Assembly (NCBI GenBank): GCA_963734685.1
Contig: CAVTIC010000007.1
Coordinates: 310,001 to 374,000, forward strand
Direction: 5' to 3'
From: JAOUEA01 sp963734685
Lineage (GTDB): Bacteria; Actinomycetota; UBA4738; HRBIN12
Length of the DNA stretch: 64,000 nucleotides
The translations under genes were made by a program, and so were the position numbers. The first letter of the stretch is position 1. The number at the start of each line of letters is the position of its first letter. This document shows, piece by piece, positions 39,676 through 48,060 of this stretch. The notes below the pieces were generated by a model. It worked only from the letters and a program-made list of their open reading frames with translations. It searched no databases and was not told the origin of the DNA.

Positions 39676-41114
39676 CCGCGCACCCCTACCTGCACGTTCC
39701 GGAACCGTGCGGGCGAAGCCCCATGCCCGACGCGCCCGATCTGTCCCGGCTGGCCCTTGCCGCAGTTCGGCGTCCCCCAGACGACCCAGTCCTCGGCGCC
39801 GCCCACCGCATCGCACGAGCCCCAGAACTCCGGCGTGATGCCCGTGTAGTTCGGGTTCTTGTACAGGGTGGTGAGGGCGCCGTTCTCGATGCGCCACGCC
39901 TGCTCGCATCCGAACTGGAAGTTGATGCGCTTGTCGTCGATCGACCACGAGCTGTTCGTCATCATGAAGATGCCGTGGTCGGTATCGCCGATGATCTCGG
40001 CGAGGGTTCCCTCGCGGGGCTCGATCGAGATGTTCGTCATGCGGATCAGCGGCAGGTGGCTCCACCCGTCGGCCCTGCTCGTGGCGTTCGAGGTCTGTCC
40101 CACGAGGCCGGCCGTCTCGCGACTCGACAGGAAGTTCTGGAACACCCCGTCGGCGATGATCGGGACGCGTTGTGCCGGGACGCCCTCGTCGTCGAAGCCG
40201 AACGTGCCGAGCCCGCCGGGAAGCGTGGCGTCGGCCGTGACCGACACGAGGTCGCTCGCGTAACGGACCTTCCCTCGGTCGCCGGGGGTGAGCCACGAGG
40301 AGCCGGCGTAGGCCTCTTCCATGCCGAGCACGCGGTCGAGCTCTATCGGGTGGCCGATCGATTCGTGGATCTGCAGCTCCATCTGGCCCGAGTCGAGCAC
40401 GAGGGTCGTCACGTCGCTCGGACATTCGGGTGCGGACAGGAGCGCGACCGCCTCCGCGCCGATGCGCGCGGCCTCCTCGATCAGTCCGAGCGTGCGGATG
40501 TGCTCGTACCCGGCGGCTCTCATGTGCCCCCGGAACGAATTCGGGTAGCTCCGGCGTTGCATGTCGCCGTCGCCGACCGCGACCGCCTCGATCCCGCCGC
40601 CGGAGTTCGTGACCACCTGCTCGATCTCGGCGCCGTCGCTCGACGCGAACCATGTCGACCGCCGGAAGAAGTCGAGGCCTGCCTCTGCGAACGACAACCC
40701 CGGGACCCCCTGCATCTGCCGGGAGGCCTCCATCAACAGGGCGACCTTCTCTTCGAGCTGCACGGTGAAGGGATCCTCCTTCACCGTCGTGCGCCACGAT
40801 GCCCGGGCAGGCTCCACCGGACTGAGCGAGACAGGGTCTCCGGGCAGCCGGTGCGCCGCTTTCGCGATCTCGACGGCGAGGCGGGCGGTCCGCTCGATCT
40901 CGGCGTCGTCGAGGCGCGAGGTGGCGGCGAATCCCCATCGGCCGCCGACCAACACCCTGATGCCGACGCCGGTCGAGGTCGACCGGTCGATGCCCTCCAT
41001 CTCCTGATTCCGGACGGTGAGCGATTCGCTCTCGTCGGTGCCCGCGCGCGCGTCGGCGAAGTCGGCACCGGCCCTCCGCGCGGCATCGACGGCCTGCTTG
41101 GCGACGTCGATCAC
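39672..41114 (-). CDS. tldD: TldD-like zinc metalloprotease
   Basis: A 480-residue TldD. The zinc motif I-H-E-S-I-G-H-P-I-E-L-D-R (HExxxH) near residue 253 is intact; L-T-V-R-N-Q-E-M-E-G and N-T/S-rich strands build the hollow hexameric fold. The C-terminus has Y-K-N-P-N-Y-T-G-I-T-P-E-F-W-G, a TldD signature. I choose GTG 41114 because GGAAGGGGG lies six nt upstream; the ATG at 41141 would add nine residues with a poor ribosome site. Coupled to pmbA by GTGA. Confidence 0.9.
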   Translation of the reverse strand: MIDVAKQAVDAARRAGADFADARAGTDESESLTVRNQEMEGIDRSTSTGVGIRVLVGGRWGFAATSRLDDAEIERTARLAVEIAKAAHRLPGDPVSLSPVEPARASWRTTVKEDPFTVQLEEKVALLMEASRQMQGVPGLSFAEAGLDFFRRSTWFASSDGAEIEQVVTNSGGGIEAVAVGDGDMQRRSYPNSFRGHMRAAGYEHIRTLGLIEEAARIGAEAVALLSAPECPSDVTTLVLDSGQMELQIHESIGHPIELDRVLGMEEAYAGSSWLTPGDRGKVRYASDLVSVTADATLPGGLGTFGFDDEGVPAQRVPIIADGVFQNFLSSRETAGLVGQTSNATSRADGWSHLPLIRMTNISIEPREGTLAEIIGDTDHGIFMMTNSSWSIDDKRINFQFGCEQAWRIENGALTTLYKNPNYTGITPEFWGSCDAVGGAEDWVVWGTPNCGKGQPGQIGRVGHGASPARFRNVQVGVRG

Positions 41115-41145
41115 CCCGCGCCCCCTTCCCGACGGCGTCATCCCA

Positions 41146-41162
41146 CCGGGCCGAAGGCCCGG
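41146..41162. repeat. perfect hairpin upstream of tldD
   Basis: CCGGGCC (41146-41152) and GGCCCGG (41156-41162) form a 7-bp stem with a GAA loop in the divergent gap before tldD and the DUF5661 gene. It could be an operator or leader structure of tldD; no regulator is nearby. Confidence 0.3.
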
Positions 41163-41239
41163 ATGTCGCGGGGCATGGTACCCGTTGCGGGTCGGCGCCA
41201 CCCCGCCACGATGGCGACATCGACCACGGGAGGAACGAG

Positions 41240-41521
41240 ATGGACGGACCGAGGCATGGGTTCAACGAGGAACAGGCTCGCGCCGCGGCGGCGGAGGTCG
41301 GGCTCGACTTCACGACGGCCGCCTTCGACGTGGATCAGTTCCGTCGGGGCATGGAGGTGGAACTCGAGCACGGCCGGCGTGATCCGGTGACGAACGTGAC
41401 CGACGACGACCCGCTCGTGACGGCGAGGATCGCGTGGGCACATCTGCGGGAGATCCCTGACTACTACGACCGGCTCGAACGCATGGAGGCCGATGCAGAG
41501 GCCGGACCGACGCAGCCGTGA
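41240..41521 (+). CDS. DUF5661 family small protein
   Basis: A 93-residue soluble protein. F-D-V-D-Q-F-R-R-G-M-E-V-E-L-E-H-G-R-R-D followed by T-N-V-T-D-D-D-P-L-V-T and I-A-W-A-H-L-R-E-I-P-D-Y-Y-D-R-L-E-R-M matches DUF5661, a family of unknown function spread in bacteria. CGGGAGGAACG precedes the ATG. It precedes a cupin gene on the same strand with an 83-nt gap. Confidence 0.75.
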   Translation: MDGPRHGFNEEQARAAAAEVGLDFTTAAFDVDQFRRGMEVELEHGRRDPVTNVTDDDPLVTARIAWAHLREIPDYYDRLERMEADAEAGPTQP

Positions 41522-41604
41522 ACCGCTGAGCGCGGCCTGTTGGTGTCGTCCGCCGTCCGGGTGGGAAGATGCCGCCCACCCGCCGACGCCGAGGAGGACA
41601 CGCC

Positions 41605-41979
41605 GTGCCGGTCGAACGCGCCGACGACCACCCGACCTTCGAGTTGGGCGGCAACACGATCACGAGCCTGGCCGCGCCGAGCCGCGGTGCCGACGAGGCG
41701 GCGTTGTTCCGCATCGAGGTGCCCGCAGGCGGGGGACTTCCCGCCCACCACCACGACCACCTCGACGTGTTCGCCGTCGAGGCGGGAAGCGGCACTTTCC
41801 ATATCGACGGCGACTCGTTCGAACTCGCTGCCGGCGACTCGGTGGTCGTACCGATCGGCGCCGTGCATCACCTGGAAGCGGGCGAAACGGGCGCGACGAT
41901 CGTGGTGACGATGCTCGCGGGCACGAGGCTCGTGCGCGCCGACGACGGGTCCGAGCTCGTGCCGCCCTGGGTGAGCTGA
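41605..41979 (+). CDS. cupin domain protein
   Basis: A 124-residue single-domain cupin. G-G-G-L-P-A-H-H-H-D-H-L-D-V-F-A-V-E-A-G-S-G (motif 1, metal His ligands) and G-D-S-V-V-V-P-I-G-A-V-H-H-L (motif 2 with the last His) are intact, so a metal site is likely. The GTG at 41605 is chosen for the ribosome site GAGGAGGA. The amidohydrolase starts six nt after its stop; a shared pathway is possible but unproven. Confidence 0.8.
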   Translation: MPVERADDHPTFELGGNTITSLAAPSRGADEAALFRIEVPAGGGLPAHHHDHLDVFAVEAGSGTFHIDGDSFELAAGDSVVVPIGAVHHLEAGETGATIVVTMLAGTRLVRADDGSELVPPWVS

Positions 41980-41984
41980 CGGCG

Positions 41985-43205
41985 ATGGCTCCGGGTCGCA
42001 CGTACATCGCCGACGTCACGCTCTTCGACGGTCACCGGATGCGGCGGCGCCAGGGTGTCTTGGTCGAGGGCGAGCGCATCGGGTGGGTCGGTCCGCACAG
42101 CCGCGCGCCACGTGAGGCTCGGAGCGCCCGCGCCGTCGATGGCACGGGCCGCACACTCACCCCTGGGCTGATCGACTGCCACGTGCACCTGAACTTCGAT
42201 GGCGTGGGGGATTTCGCTGCCGAAGTCGCGCAGATCAATGCCAGTCCCATGCTTGCCCCGATCAAGTCCGTCGCCAACGCCGCGAGACACCTGGCGGCAG
42301 GTGTGACCACTGTGCGTGATCTGGGCGGCATCGGCACATGTGAGCTCGCGGATGCGATCGAGGCAGGCTCGGTGCCTGGACCGCGCGTCGTGGCGGCGGG
42401 CCGAGCGCTCACGATCACGGGCGGGCACGGCCACAACATCGCGTTCGCTCGGCAGGTCGACGGCGCCGACGAGGTTCGGCGCGCCGTCCGTGAGGAGATC
42501 CGCGGCGGTGCCACCGCGATCAAGGTGGTCGCGACCGGCGGCGTGCTCACCCCCGGCATCGGGGCGACGTTCACGGCGTTCACGCCCGAGGAGTTGGGCG
42601 CCGCCGTCGATGAGGCCCACTCGTGGGACCGTGGGGTCGCCGCCCACGCGATCGGCGCCGAAGGCATCACTCGGTCGGTGGTGGCCGGGGTCGACTCAGT
42701 GGAGCACTGCGTGCAGCTCACGACCGCGACGGCGCGACGCATGGCCGAGCGCGGCACGTTCCGAGGACCGACCCTGTCGGCGGCCTTCGGCATGTTGGAC
42801 AATCCCACAGGTACCCCTGACTACGCTCTCGCCAAGATCACGGCCGTGGTTGAGGACCACGAACGCAGCACCACGATCGCGCTGCGCGCGAAGGTCCGTC
42901 ACGTGTGCAGCACCGATGCCGGCACGCCGTTCAACCCGCACGGCGGCGCGCCGCACGAACTCGCGCGCATGGTCGCCTGGGGCATGGAACCGCTCGAGGC
43001 GATGATCGCCGGCACGTCGAACGGGGCCGAGCTGCTCCGCCTTCCCGACGTCGGAACCGTGCGAGCCGGCGCCCTCGCCGATCTCGTGCTCTATGACGCG
43101 AACCCAGTCGACGACATCGGGGCGCTCAGGTCGCCACGCACGGTGTGGGAAGCCGGTGCGGTGGTGTCGGGCCGGGTGCCGAGGACCGGTCCCTCAGCCG
43201 GCTGA
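41985..43205 (+). CDS. amidohydrolase family protein
   Basis: A 406-residue metal-dependent amidohydrolase. L-I-D-C-H-V-H-L-N-F near residue 61 is the first metal site (HxH); A-I-K-V-V-A-T-G-G near residue 180 includes the bridging Lys; A-A-H-A-I-G-A-E-G and V-E-H-C-V give the later His ligands, and C-S-T-D-A-G-T-P the last Asp. The set matches imidazolonepropionase/prolidase-like (Xaa-Pro) members. Substrate unknown. It overlaps the converging MarR gene by 12 nt at the stops. Confidence 0.83.
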   Translation: MAPGRTYIADVTLFDGHRMRRRQGVLVEGERIGWVGPHSRAPREARSARAVDGTGRTLTPGLIDCHVHLNFDGVGDFAAEVAQINASPMLAPIKSVANAARHLAAGVTTVRDLGGIGTCELADAIEAGSVPGPRVVAAGRALTITGGHGHNIAFARQVDGADEVRRAVREEIRGGATAIKVVATGGVLTPGIGATFTAFTPEELGAAVDEAHSWDRGVAAHAIGAEGITRSVVAGVDSVEHCVQLTTATARRMAERGTFRGPTLSAAFGMLDNPTGTPDYALAKITAVVEDHERSTTIALRAKVRHVCSTDAGTPFNPHGGAPHELARMVAWGMEPLEAMIAGTSNGAELLRLPDVGTVRAGALADLVLYDANPVDDIGALRSPRTVWEAGAVVSGRVPRTGPSAG

Positions 43206-43649
43206 TCCGAGCGCGCGCTCCAGGGCCACGACGCCGCGGGCGAGCTGTCCGAGCTCGCGCGGGGGAAGCGTCGCCAGCAGAGTGCTGAACGCCGCCACAC
43301 GGCGGCGGCGGCCTTCCAGCAACGCTGCTCGGCCGCGATCGGTGGCGACCACCCGCACCGCGCGGGCGTCGTCGGGATCGGGGGAGCGGATCACGTAGCC
43401 GTCGCGTTCGAGGCCGTCGACGAGTCGGGTCATCGTCGGGGGCTCGACCTGCTCGATCCGCGCGAGATCTCCGATGCGCTGAGGCCCCCCGAACACGAGC
43501 ACCGAGAGCGCGGAGAGACGTGGGGCGGAGATGCCCAGCGCCTCGTCCTCCACGCGCAGGCGACGCAACAGGTGGATGGCGGCCGAGTGGAGCCGGTCGG
43601 CCACTGCATCCACGTCTCGCGTTGGGGAAGTCCGCCTGGGCGTGGTCAC
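43194..43649 (-). CDS. MarR family transcriptional regulator
   Basis: A 151-residue winged-helix regulator. L-S-A-L-S-V-L-V-F-G-G-P-Q-R-I-G-D-L-A-R-I-E-Q, T-M-T-R-L-V-D-G-L-E-R-D-G-Y-V and D-D-A-R-A-V-R-V-V-A-T-D-R-G are the MarR helix-turn-helix and wing. The GTG at 43649 is the first start after the AT-rich divergent region. It likely binds the imperfect palindrome at 43666-43688 and controls itself and the ankyrin gene opposite; the inducing ligand is unknown. Confidence 0.85.
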   Translation of the reverse strand: MTTPRRTSPTRDVDAVADRLHSAAIHLLRRLRVEDEALGISAPRLSALSVLVFGGPQRIGDLARIEQVEPPTMTRLVDGLERDGYVIRSPDPDDARAVRVVATDRGRAALLEGRRRRVAAFSTLLATLPPRELGQLARGVVALERALGSAG

Positions 43650-43665
43650 CGCGCGTACGGTGGCA

Positions 43666-43688
43666 TATTTAGTTAGGCTACGCAAATA
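43666..43688. promoter_or_regulatory. imperfect palindrome, candidate MarR operator
   Basis: Outer arms TATTT (43666-43670) and AAATA (43684-43688) and inner arms TAG/CTA (43674-43676, 43678-43680) are symmetric around the G at 43677. It is the most AT-rich patch of the area and lies between the divergent MarR and ankyrin starts, as expected for autoregulation. Confidence 0.45.
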
Positions 43689-43707
43689 CAAGTCGAGGAG
43701 AGGGCCG

Positions 43708-44376
43708 ATGGCAAGCACATCCGATGACCTGTTCGCGGCGATCGAGGCGGGTGAGGTCGAGCGCGTCCGCGCGATGCTCGACGCCGACCCGTCGCTCGGG
43801 ACGGCGCGCGACGCCGCGGGCGTGTCGGCCCTGATGCGGGCGCGCTACCGGTTCGACCGGGGGATGATCGAGGCCCTGCAGCCCCGGGTGACGGACATGG
43901 ACCTGTTCGAGGCGGCGGCGGCCGGCGACCTCGACCGCCTCACGGAGCTCTTGGCTTACGACCCCGCGTTGGTCGACGCGCGGAGCGCCGACGGCTTCAC
44001 GGCCCTGCATTTCGCGGCGTTCTTCGGCCGGCTCGATGCGGCGCGGTTGCTCGTGAACCATGCGGCCGACGTCGATGCGCACGGCACGGGCTGGATGACG
44101 GGCACCCCGCTGCATTCGGCGGCGAGCGAGAGCCATGCCGAGATCGTCGGCATGCTGTTGGAGGCCGGCGCCGATCCGAACGCCAGACAGTCGGGTGGGT
44201 GGACGCCGCTGCACGCAGCCGCCCGCAACGGCGACGTGACGGGCGTCACGTTGCTCCTCGCCTCGGGGGCCGACCCGCGAGCGATGAACGACGAGGGCAC
44301 GAGCGTGCTCGAGATGGCCCAGGGAAGCGGCGACGTGGCCACGGCCGCGACGATCGCGGCCGCCCTCGAGCGCTGA
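43708..44376 (+). CDS. ankyrin repeat protein
   Basis: A 222-residue protein of about six ankyrin repeats. Repeat consensus G-x-T-A-L-H-x-A-A and L-L-x-x-G-A-D is clear in F-T-A-L-H-F-A-A-F-F-G, T-P-L-H-S-A-A-S-E-S, L-L-E-A-G-A-D-P-N-A-R and W-T-P-L-H-A-A-A-R-N-G. No signal peptide, so it is probably cytoplasmic and mediates protein binding. GAGGAGAGGG precedes the ATG. It is divergent from a MarR regulator that probably controls it. Confidence 0.85.
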   Translation: MASTSDDLFAAIEAGEVERVRAMLDADPSLGTARDAAGVSALMRARYRFDRGMIEALQPRVTDMDLFEAAAAGDLDRLTELLAYDPALVDARSADGFTALHFAAFFGRLDAARLLVNHAADVDAHGTGWMTGTPLHSAASESHAEIVGMLLEAGADPNARQSGGWTPLHAAARNGDVTGVTLLLASGADPRAMNDEGTSVLEMAQGSGDVATAATIAAALER

Positions 44377-44382
44377 TCGCGA

Positions 44383-45489
44383 TCAGACGGCGGCGGTGAG
44401 CACCCGGCGCCACTCCTCACCGTTCCAGCGGAGCGCGAGATCGGGCGTGCCGGCGTCGCGCCATCCGATCGCCCAGGCGCCGCCCCGCCAGGCGTCGACC
44501 GCCACGAGGTAGCCCTCGACGCCCGCCGGCGTCGGCTCTCGGTGCCACCCGCCCGGCCGGTGCCGCAACGCCGCGGTCACGAAGGCCGGCCGGGCCTGGC
44601 CGACGGTCCACTCCACGTCGCCGGCCGCGGACACGTCGTTCAGCCAGCCGCCGCCGCGCAGCTCGATCGTCCACCGGCCGTGCGCTCGGCGCGCGACGTA
44701 CCAGCGGGGGCCCCGGTCCGACCCGGCGTCGATCCAGGAGGTTCCGACGACCAGCGGTCCTCGTTCCGACATCGCGACCGCGTGCGCGAAGAGGTTGCGC
44801 CCGGCCACGTCGGGAAGACGTTCCACGGTCCATCGGGATCCCCGCAGGCGCGCTGCGAAGACGATGTCGCCGAACATCGAGTTCCCGACGACCCAGGCGC
44901 CGTCACGCCCGGCGACCGTGAACGCACGGGCTCCCCACGCGAGCTCTTCCGGCAGGCGGATCCGGCGCCACACTCCTTCGTCCAGGACGAGCAGCCTCCC
45001 CCCCTCGAGCGAAGCCCCCGTCGCGAGGAACCACACCGTGCCGCCGCCCCCGGCGGCGACCTGTTGCAGCCGGGTCCCCCGAGCCGCGCCGGGCGCGGCG
45101 ATGTCGGACCAGGTCGCGCCGTCCCAGTGCAGGATCAACGGCGCGTCGGCGTCCCGCATGGTCGAGTACCCGGCCGCCCAGACGTCGTCGGTGTCGACCG
45201 CGGCCACCGAGGTGAGACGACCGCCACGCCAGGAGGGTGTCGGGCTGTCGATCCAGGTCCACCTCGATCCGTCCCAGTGCTCGGTGAGGGTCCGGTCATG
45301 CCCGGCCCGATTCGTGCGGGAACCGACGATCCACGCGTCGTCCGGCGCCACGGCGGCGACGTCGACGAGCCGGCCGCTCTCGTACGGGAAGGTGACCTCG
45401 GCCTCGATGGCCTCACCGGGTGGCGCGGCCGCCCCGGCCAACCCTCCGACGGCGACCCAGACCGCGACGATCCTCATGAGGCCACGCAT
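44383..45489 (-). CDS. secreted beta-propeller-like protein
   Basis: A 368-residue protein with a signal peptide (residues 1-27). It contains about six copies of a pattern with W-x-V/A-G and S-V-A-A-V-x-x-D-D-V-W, such as V-D-V-A-A-V-A-P-D-D-A-W-I-V-G and L-T-S-V-A-A-V-D-T-D-D-V-W-A-A-G, typical of actinobacterial seven-bladed secreted propellers. No catalytic motif. The ATG at 45489 has GGAGGT seven nt upstream, preferred over ATG 45510. Converges on the ankyrin gene. Function unknown. Confidence 0.65.
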   Translation of the reverse strand: MRGLMRIVAVWVAVGGLAGAAAPPGEAIEAEVTFPYESGRLVDVAAVAPDDAWIVGSRTNRAGHDRTLTEHWDGSRWTWIDSPTPSWRGGRLTSVAAVDTDDVWAAGYSTMRDADAPLILHWDGATWSDIAAPGAARGTRLQQVAAGGGGTVWFLATGASLEGGRLLVLDEGVWRRIRLPEELAWGARAFTVAGRDGAWVVGNSMFGDIVFAARLRGSRWTVERLPDVAGRNLFAHAVAMSERGPLVVGTSWIDAGSDRGPRWYVARRAHGRWTIELRGGGWLNDVSAAGDVEWTVGQARPAFVTAALRHRPGGWHREPTPAGVEGYLVAVDAWRGGAWAIGWRDAGTPDLALRWNGEEWRRVLTAAV

Positions 45490-45587
45490 CGCATCCACCT
45501 CCGATCCCATCGTGCCCCGCGATCGAGCGACGGCACGGTCCGAGCGACCTGCCGTGTCGAGGACCGGTCGAAAGACCTAGACGAACG

Positions 45588-46691
45588 TCAGCGGCCGGGG
45601 TAGTCGGCGAACATGTACTCCTGTGCCTCGGAATCGCACGGGTTGCCGCGGCCGAAGGCGATGCGACCCTCGGTGACGTCGGCCACGCACCAGAAGACGG
45701 TCTTCTCGTCGGGGCGGCCGAACTCCGGATGGCGGCAGATCGAGTCGGGCTTGGTCTCGTGGTCGGACAGGATCTCGCGCATCACGGCCGGAGTCACCGA
45801 GCCGGGCGGCTGCGCCGCGATCAGCTCGCGGGCGCGCTCGAGGCGCACGGCGGAATGCCCGGCGTAGGCGGGATCGCCCTCGAACCGCAGCATGCGATCG
45901 CAGACGTAGTGGTTCGTATGCACGAGGTGGTCGGCGTCGTCGAGGCCGGTGACCTCGGCATCGGTGGCGCTTCCCTCGACGTTGGCGACGCCGCCGTCGG
46001 CGCTCGTGAGCACGTTGTTGTAGCTCGACGCGCGGTCGCTCCGAAGCGACATCGACACCATCTCGTCGAGCGTGCGGGCACGCATCATCTCGAGCACCTG
46101 ATGTGAGCGCGAGATGCCGAGCCGCTCGTCGTTGGGACTGAGTTCGTTGCCCGTGAGCGAGAGGCCGGCAGAGTTCCAGCCGACCGAGAGCCATGGCACC
46201 CCCCCGAGCTGGAAGATCGTGGGGTCGCCGGCGACCTGCTTCTCGATGCCGACGATGTGCTCCTCGGCGGCGGGACGCAGATCGTTCGTGTGTCCGACGA
46301 GCAGGTGCCCGTCTGCGGTCGCCTCCGACCCGGCCACCACGTCGCTGCACCGACCGGCCGGGCGGCGCCGCGCCTCAGGAGCGACCTTCTGCCGGGGCTC
46401 GTACCAGAGCTCCTCGATCGAGGCCGCGAAGAACGTGAGCGCGTCGATGCCGGCGCCCTCGGCGATGCCCGTGAGCTCCTCGACGAGCCAGGGCAGGCGC
46501 GGCTGGGTGAAGGCCAGGTACTTCCTCGCGAGCGCGCGCTGCTGGTCGATCGTGCGCCCGGGTGGAAGGTCGTCGAAGACGTGCTCGGCCTCTGCGTGGA
46601 CGCGGTCGCGTGCGGCTTCTCCGAGCCGACGTCCGACCTCGAAGTGGTTGGGCCCGGAGACCCGGATGACGTCGAGGCGCGGGGGGGTCAC
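45588..46691 (-). CDS. C45 family acyltransferase/peptidase (Ntn hydrolase)
   Basis: A 367-residue protein of the isopenicillin-N N-acyltransferase-like C45 family. P-A-G-R-C-S-D-V-V-A has Cys115, which after self-cleavage of the preceding Gly-Arg/Cys bond would become the N-terminal nucleophile. Flanking E-E-L-W-Y-E-P and H-T-N-D (position about 140) match the family. Members act on N-acyl amino acids or beta-lactams. The GTG start overlaps the stop of the aminotransferase, so the two are coupled and may act on one N-acyl amine substrate. No signal peptide is seen. Confidence 0.78.
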   Translation of the reverse strand: MTPPRLDVIRVSGPNHFEVGRRLGEAARDRVHAEAEHVFDDLPPGRTIDQQRALARKYLAFTQPRLPWLVEELTGIAEGAGIDALTFFAASIEELWYEPRQKVAPEARRRPAGRCSDVVAGSEATADGHLLVGHTNDLRPAAEEHIVGIEKQVAGDPTIFQLGGVPWLSVGWNSAGLSLTGNELSPNDERLGISRSHQVLEMMRARTLDEMVSMSLRSDRASSYNNVLTSADGGVANVEGSATDAEVTGLDDADHLVHTNHYVCDRMLRFEGDPAYAGHSAVRLERARELIAAQPPGSVTPAVMREILSDHETKPDSICRHPEFGRPDEKTVFWCVADVTEGRIAFGRGNPCDSEAQEYMFADYPGR

Positions 46692-48046
46692 GACGTGAGC
46701 TCTCCGATCAGCGAGCCGAAGGCGTCGACGTAGGCGGCGACGTCGGCCTCGGTCGCAGGCACGGAGCACGTGGGCCCCGCACCGACGATCGCGTCCCACA
46801 CGCCGCGGTTGGCGAGGTGGACGCGGAACAGCCGTCGCAACGGCTCGTCGAAGTGCGCGGCTGCTTCGGCGGCGTTCCGAGGCATGGACGGCGCGAACGT
46901 CACACCGCTCCGCGGCCAGAACCGGTGCGCCGTCCAGGGGAGCCCGGCAGCCGCGATCGCTCGCTCGATGCCGTCGGCCAACCGCGCGCCGAGCGCCTGG
47001 GTGTGCGCGTACGCATCAGGCGTCAGCACCTCGCCGAGCGTCGCACGCGCCGCAGCCATCGAGAGGGGATTCCCGAACAGCGTGCCCCCGGTGGCGACGG
47101 TGGGCTTCTCGTCGTCGCGCCCGTCGGGTCGCTCGAGGATCTCTGCGACCTCTTGTGTCATCCCGTAGCCACCGAGCGGCACCCCTCCCGCGAACGACTT
47201 GCCGATCGTGATCAGGTCCGGCGCGAGACCCCACATCCGCGTGAGGCCGCCGGCACCGACGACCTGCGTGTGTGTCTCGTCGTAGGCCAGGAGCGTCCCG
47301 GTCTCGCGGGTGATCGCGCGAAGCCCGTCATGGAAGCCGTCGTCTGGGAGCTGAAGACCGACGTTGTTCGTCGGTACCGGTTCGGTGATCACGATCGCGA
47401 TCTCGTGGCTCTCGAGGGCGGCCCGCAGGGCGTCGAGGTCGTTGAACGGCACGATCGCGACCTTCGAGGTGACGTCGCTGGGCAGCCCCGCTTCCTCCGG
47501 GACCAGCTCGCCCTGCTCGAGTCCGACGAGCGTCTCGTCGAAATGCCCGTGGTACTTCCCCTCGAAGAAGAGGACCTTGTCGCGTCCGGTCGCGACCCGC
47601 GCCACCCTGATCGCCTCGGTGTTCGCGTGGGTGGCGGAGAGGGTGAACTGCCATTTCGGCAACCCGTATCGCCGTCCGAGCTCGGTCGCCACCCAGATCG
47701 AGTCCTCGTTGGGCAGGAGGAACTGCGACCCGGCGGCGATGCGGCTCGAGACCGCTTCGACGACCGGTTCCGGGGCGTAGCCGGCGAACATCGACATGTC
47801 GGCGATGTTGAAGTCGGCGTACTCGTTGCCGTCGACGTCGCGGAACCGCGCCCCCTTCGCGTCGTCGACCCAGATCGGCGGGTGGTCGTAGGAGGTTCGC
47901 AGCCACGACATCGGCACGCCGTTGGGCATCACCGACCCAGCGCGATGCCAGGTCTCGATCGAGGTGGCATGTGTCTCGGCGAACGAGGCGTCCTCCCGGT
48001 CCTTCAGGGCCTGGACCTTCGCAGGATCGATGCCGGAGGCGTTCAT
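46688..48046 (-). CDS. class III PLP-dependent aminotransferase (HemL-like)
   Basis: A 452-residue aminotransferase. D-E-T-H-T near residue 256 contacts PLP and I-T-I-G-K-S-F-A-G-G supplies Lys283 for the Schiff base. The overall form is like glutamate-1-semialdehyde aminomutase, but the active-site neighbourhood (S-A-T-H-A-N-T-E-A near residue 137 rather than S-G-T-E-A-x-M) departs from HemL, so a different amine donor is likely. Its stop overlaps the C45 gene start, an unusual pairing. ATG at 48046. Confidence 0.8.
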   Translation of the reverse strand: MNASGIDPAKVQALKDREDASFAETHATSIETWHRAGSVMPNGVPMSWLRTSYDHPPIWVDDAKGARFRDVDGNEYADFNIADMSMFAGYAPEPVVEAVSSRIAAGSQFLLPNEDSIWVATELGRRYGLPKWQFTLSATHANTEAIRVARVATGRDKVLFFEGKYHGHFDETLVGLEQGELVPEEAGLPSDVTSKVAIVPFNDLDALRAALESHEIAIVITEPVPTNNVGLQLPDDGFHDGLRAITRETGTLLAYDETHTQVVGAGGLTRMWGLAPDLITIGKSFAGGVPLGGYGMTQEVAEILERPDGRDDEKPTVATGGTLFGNPLSMAAARATLGEVLTPDAYAHTQALGARLADGIERAIAAAGLPWTAHRFWPRSGVTFAPSMPRNAAEAAAHFDEPLRRLFRVHLANRGVWDAIVGAGPTCSVPATEADVAAYVDAFGSLIGELTS

Positions 48047-48060
48047 GGGCCAGATGTGTA

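Noticed and set aside
46688..48046. Naming the aminotransferase hemL
   Set aside because: The neighbourhood has no haem genes and the active-site region differs from glutamate-1-semialdehyde aminomutase.
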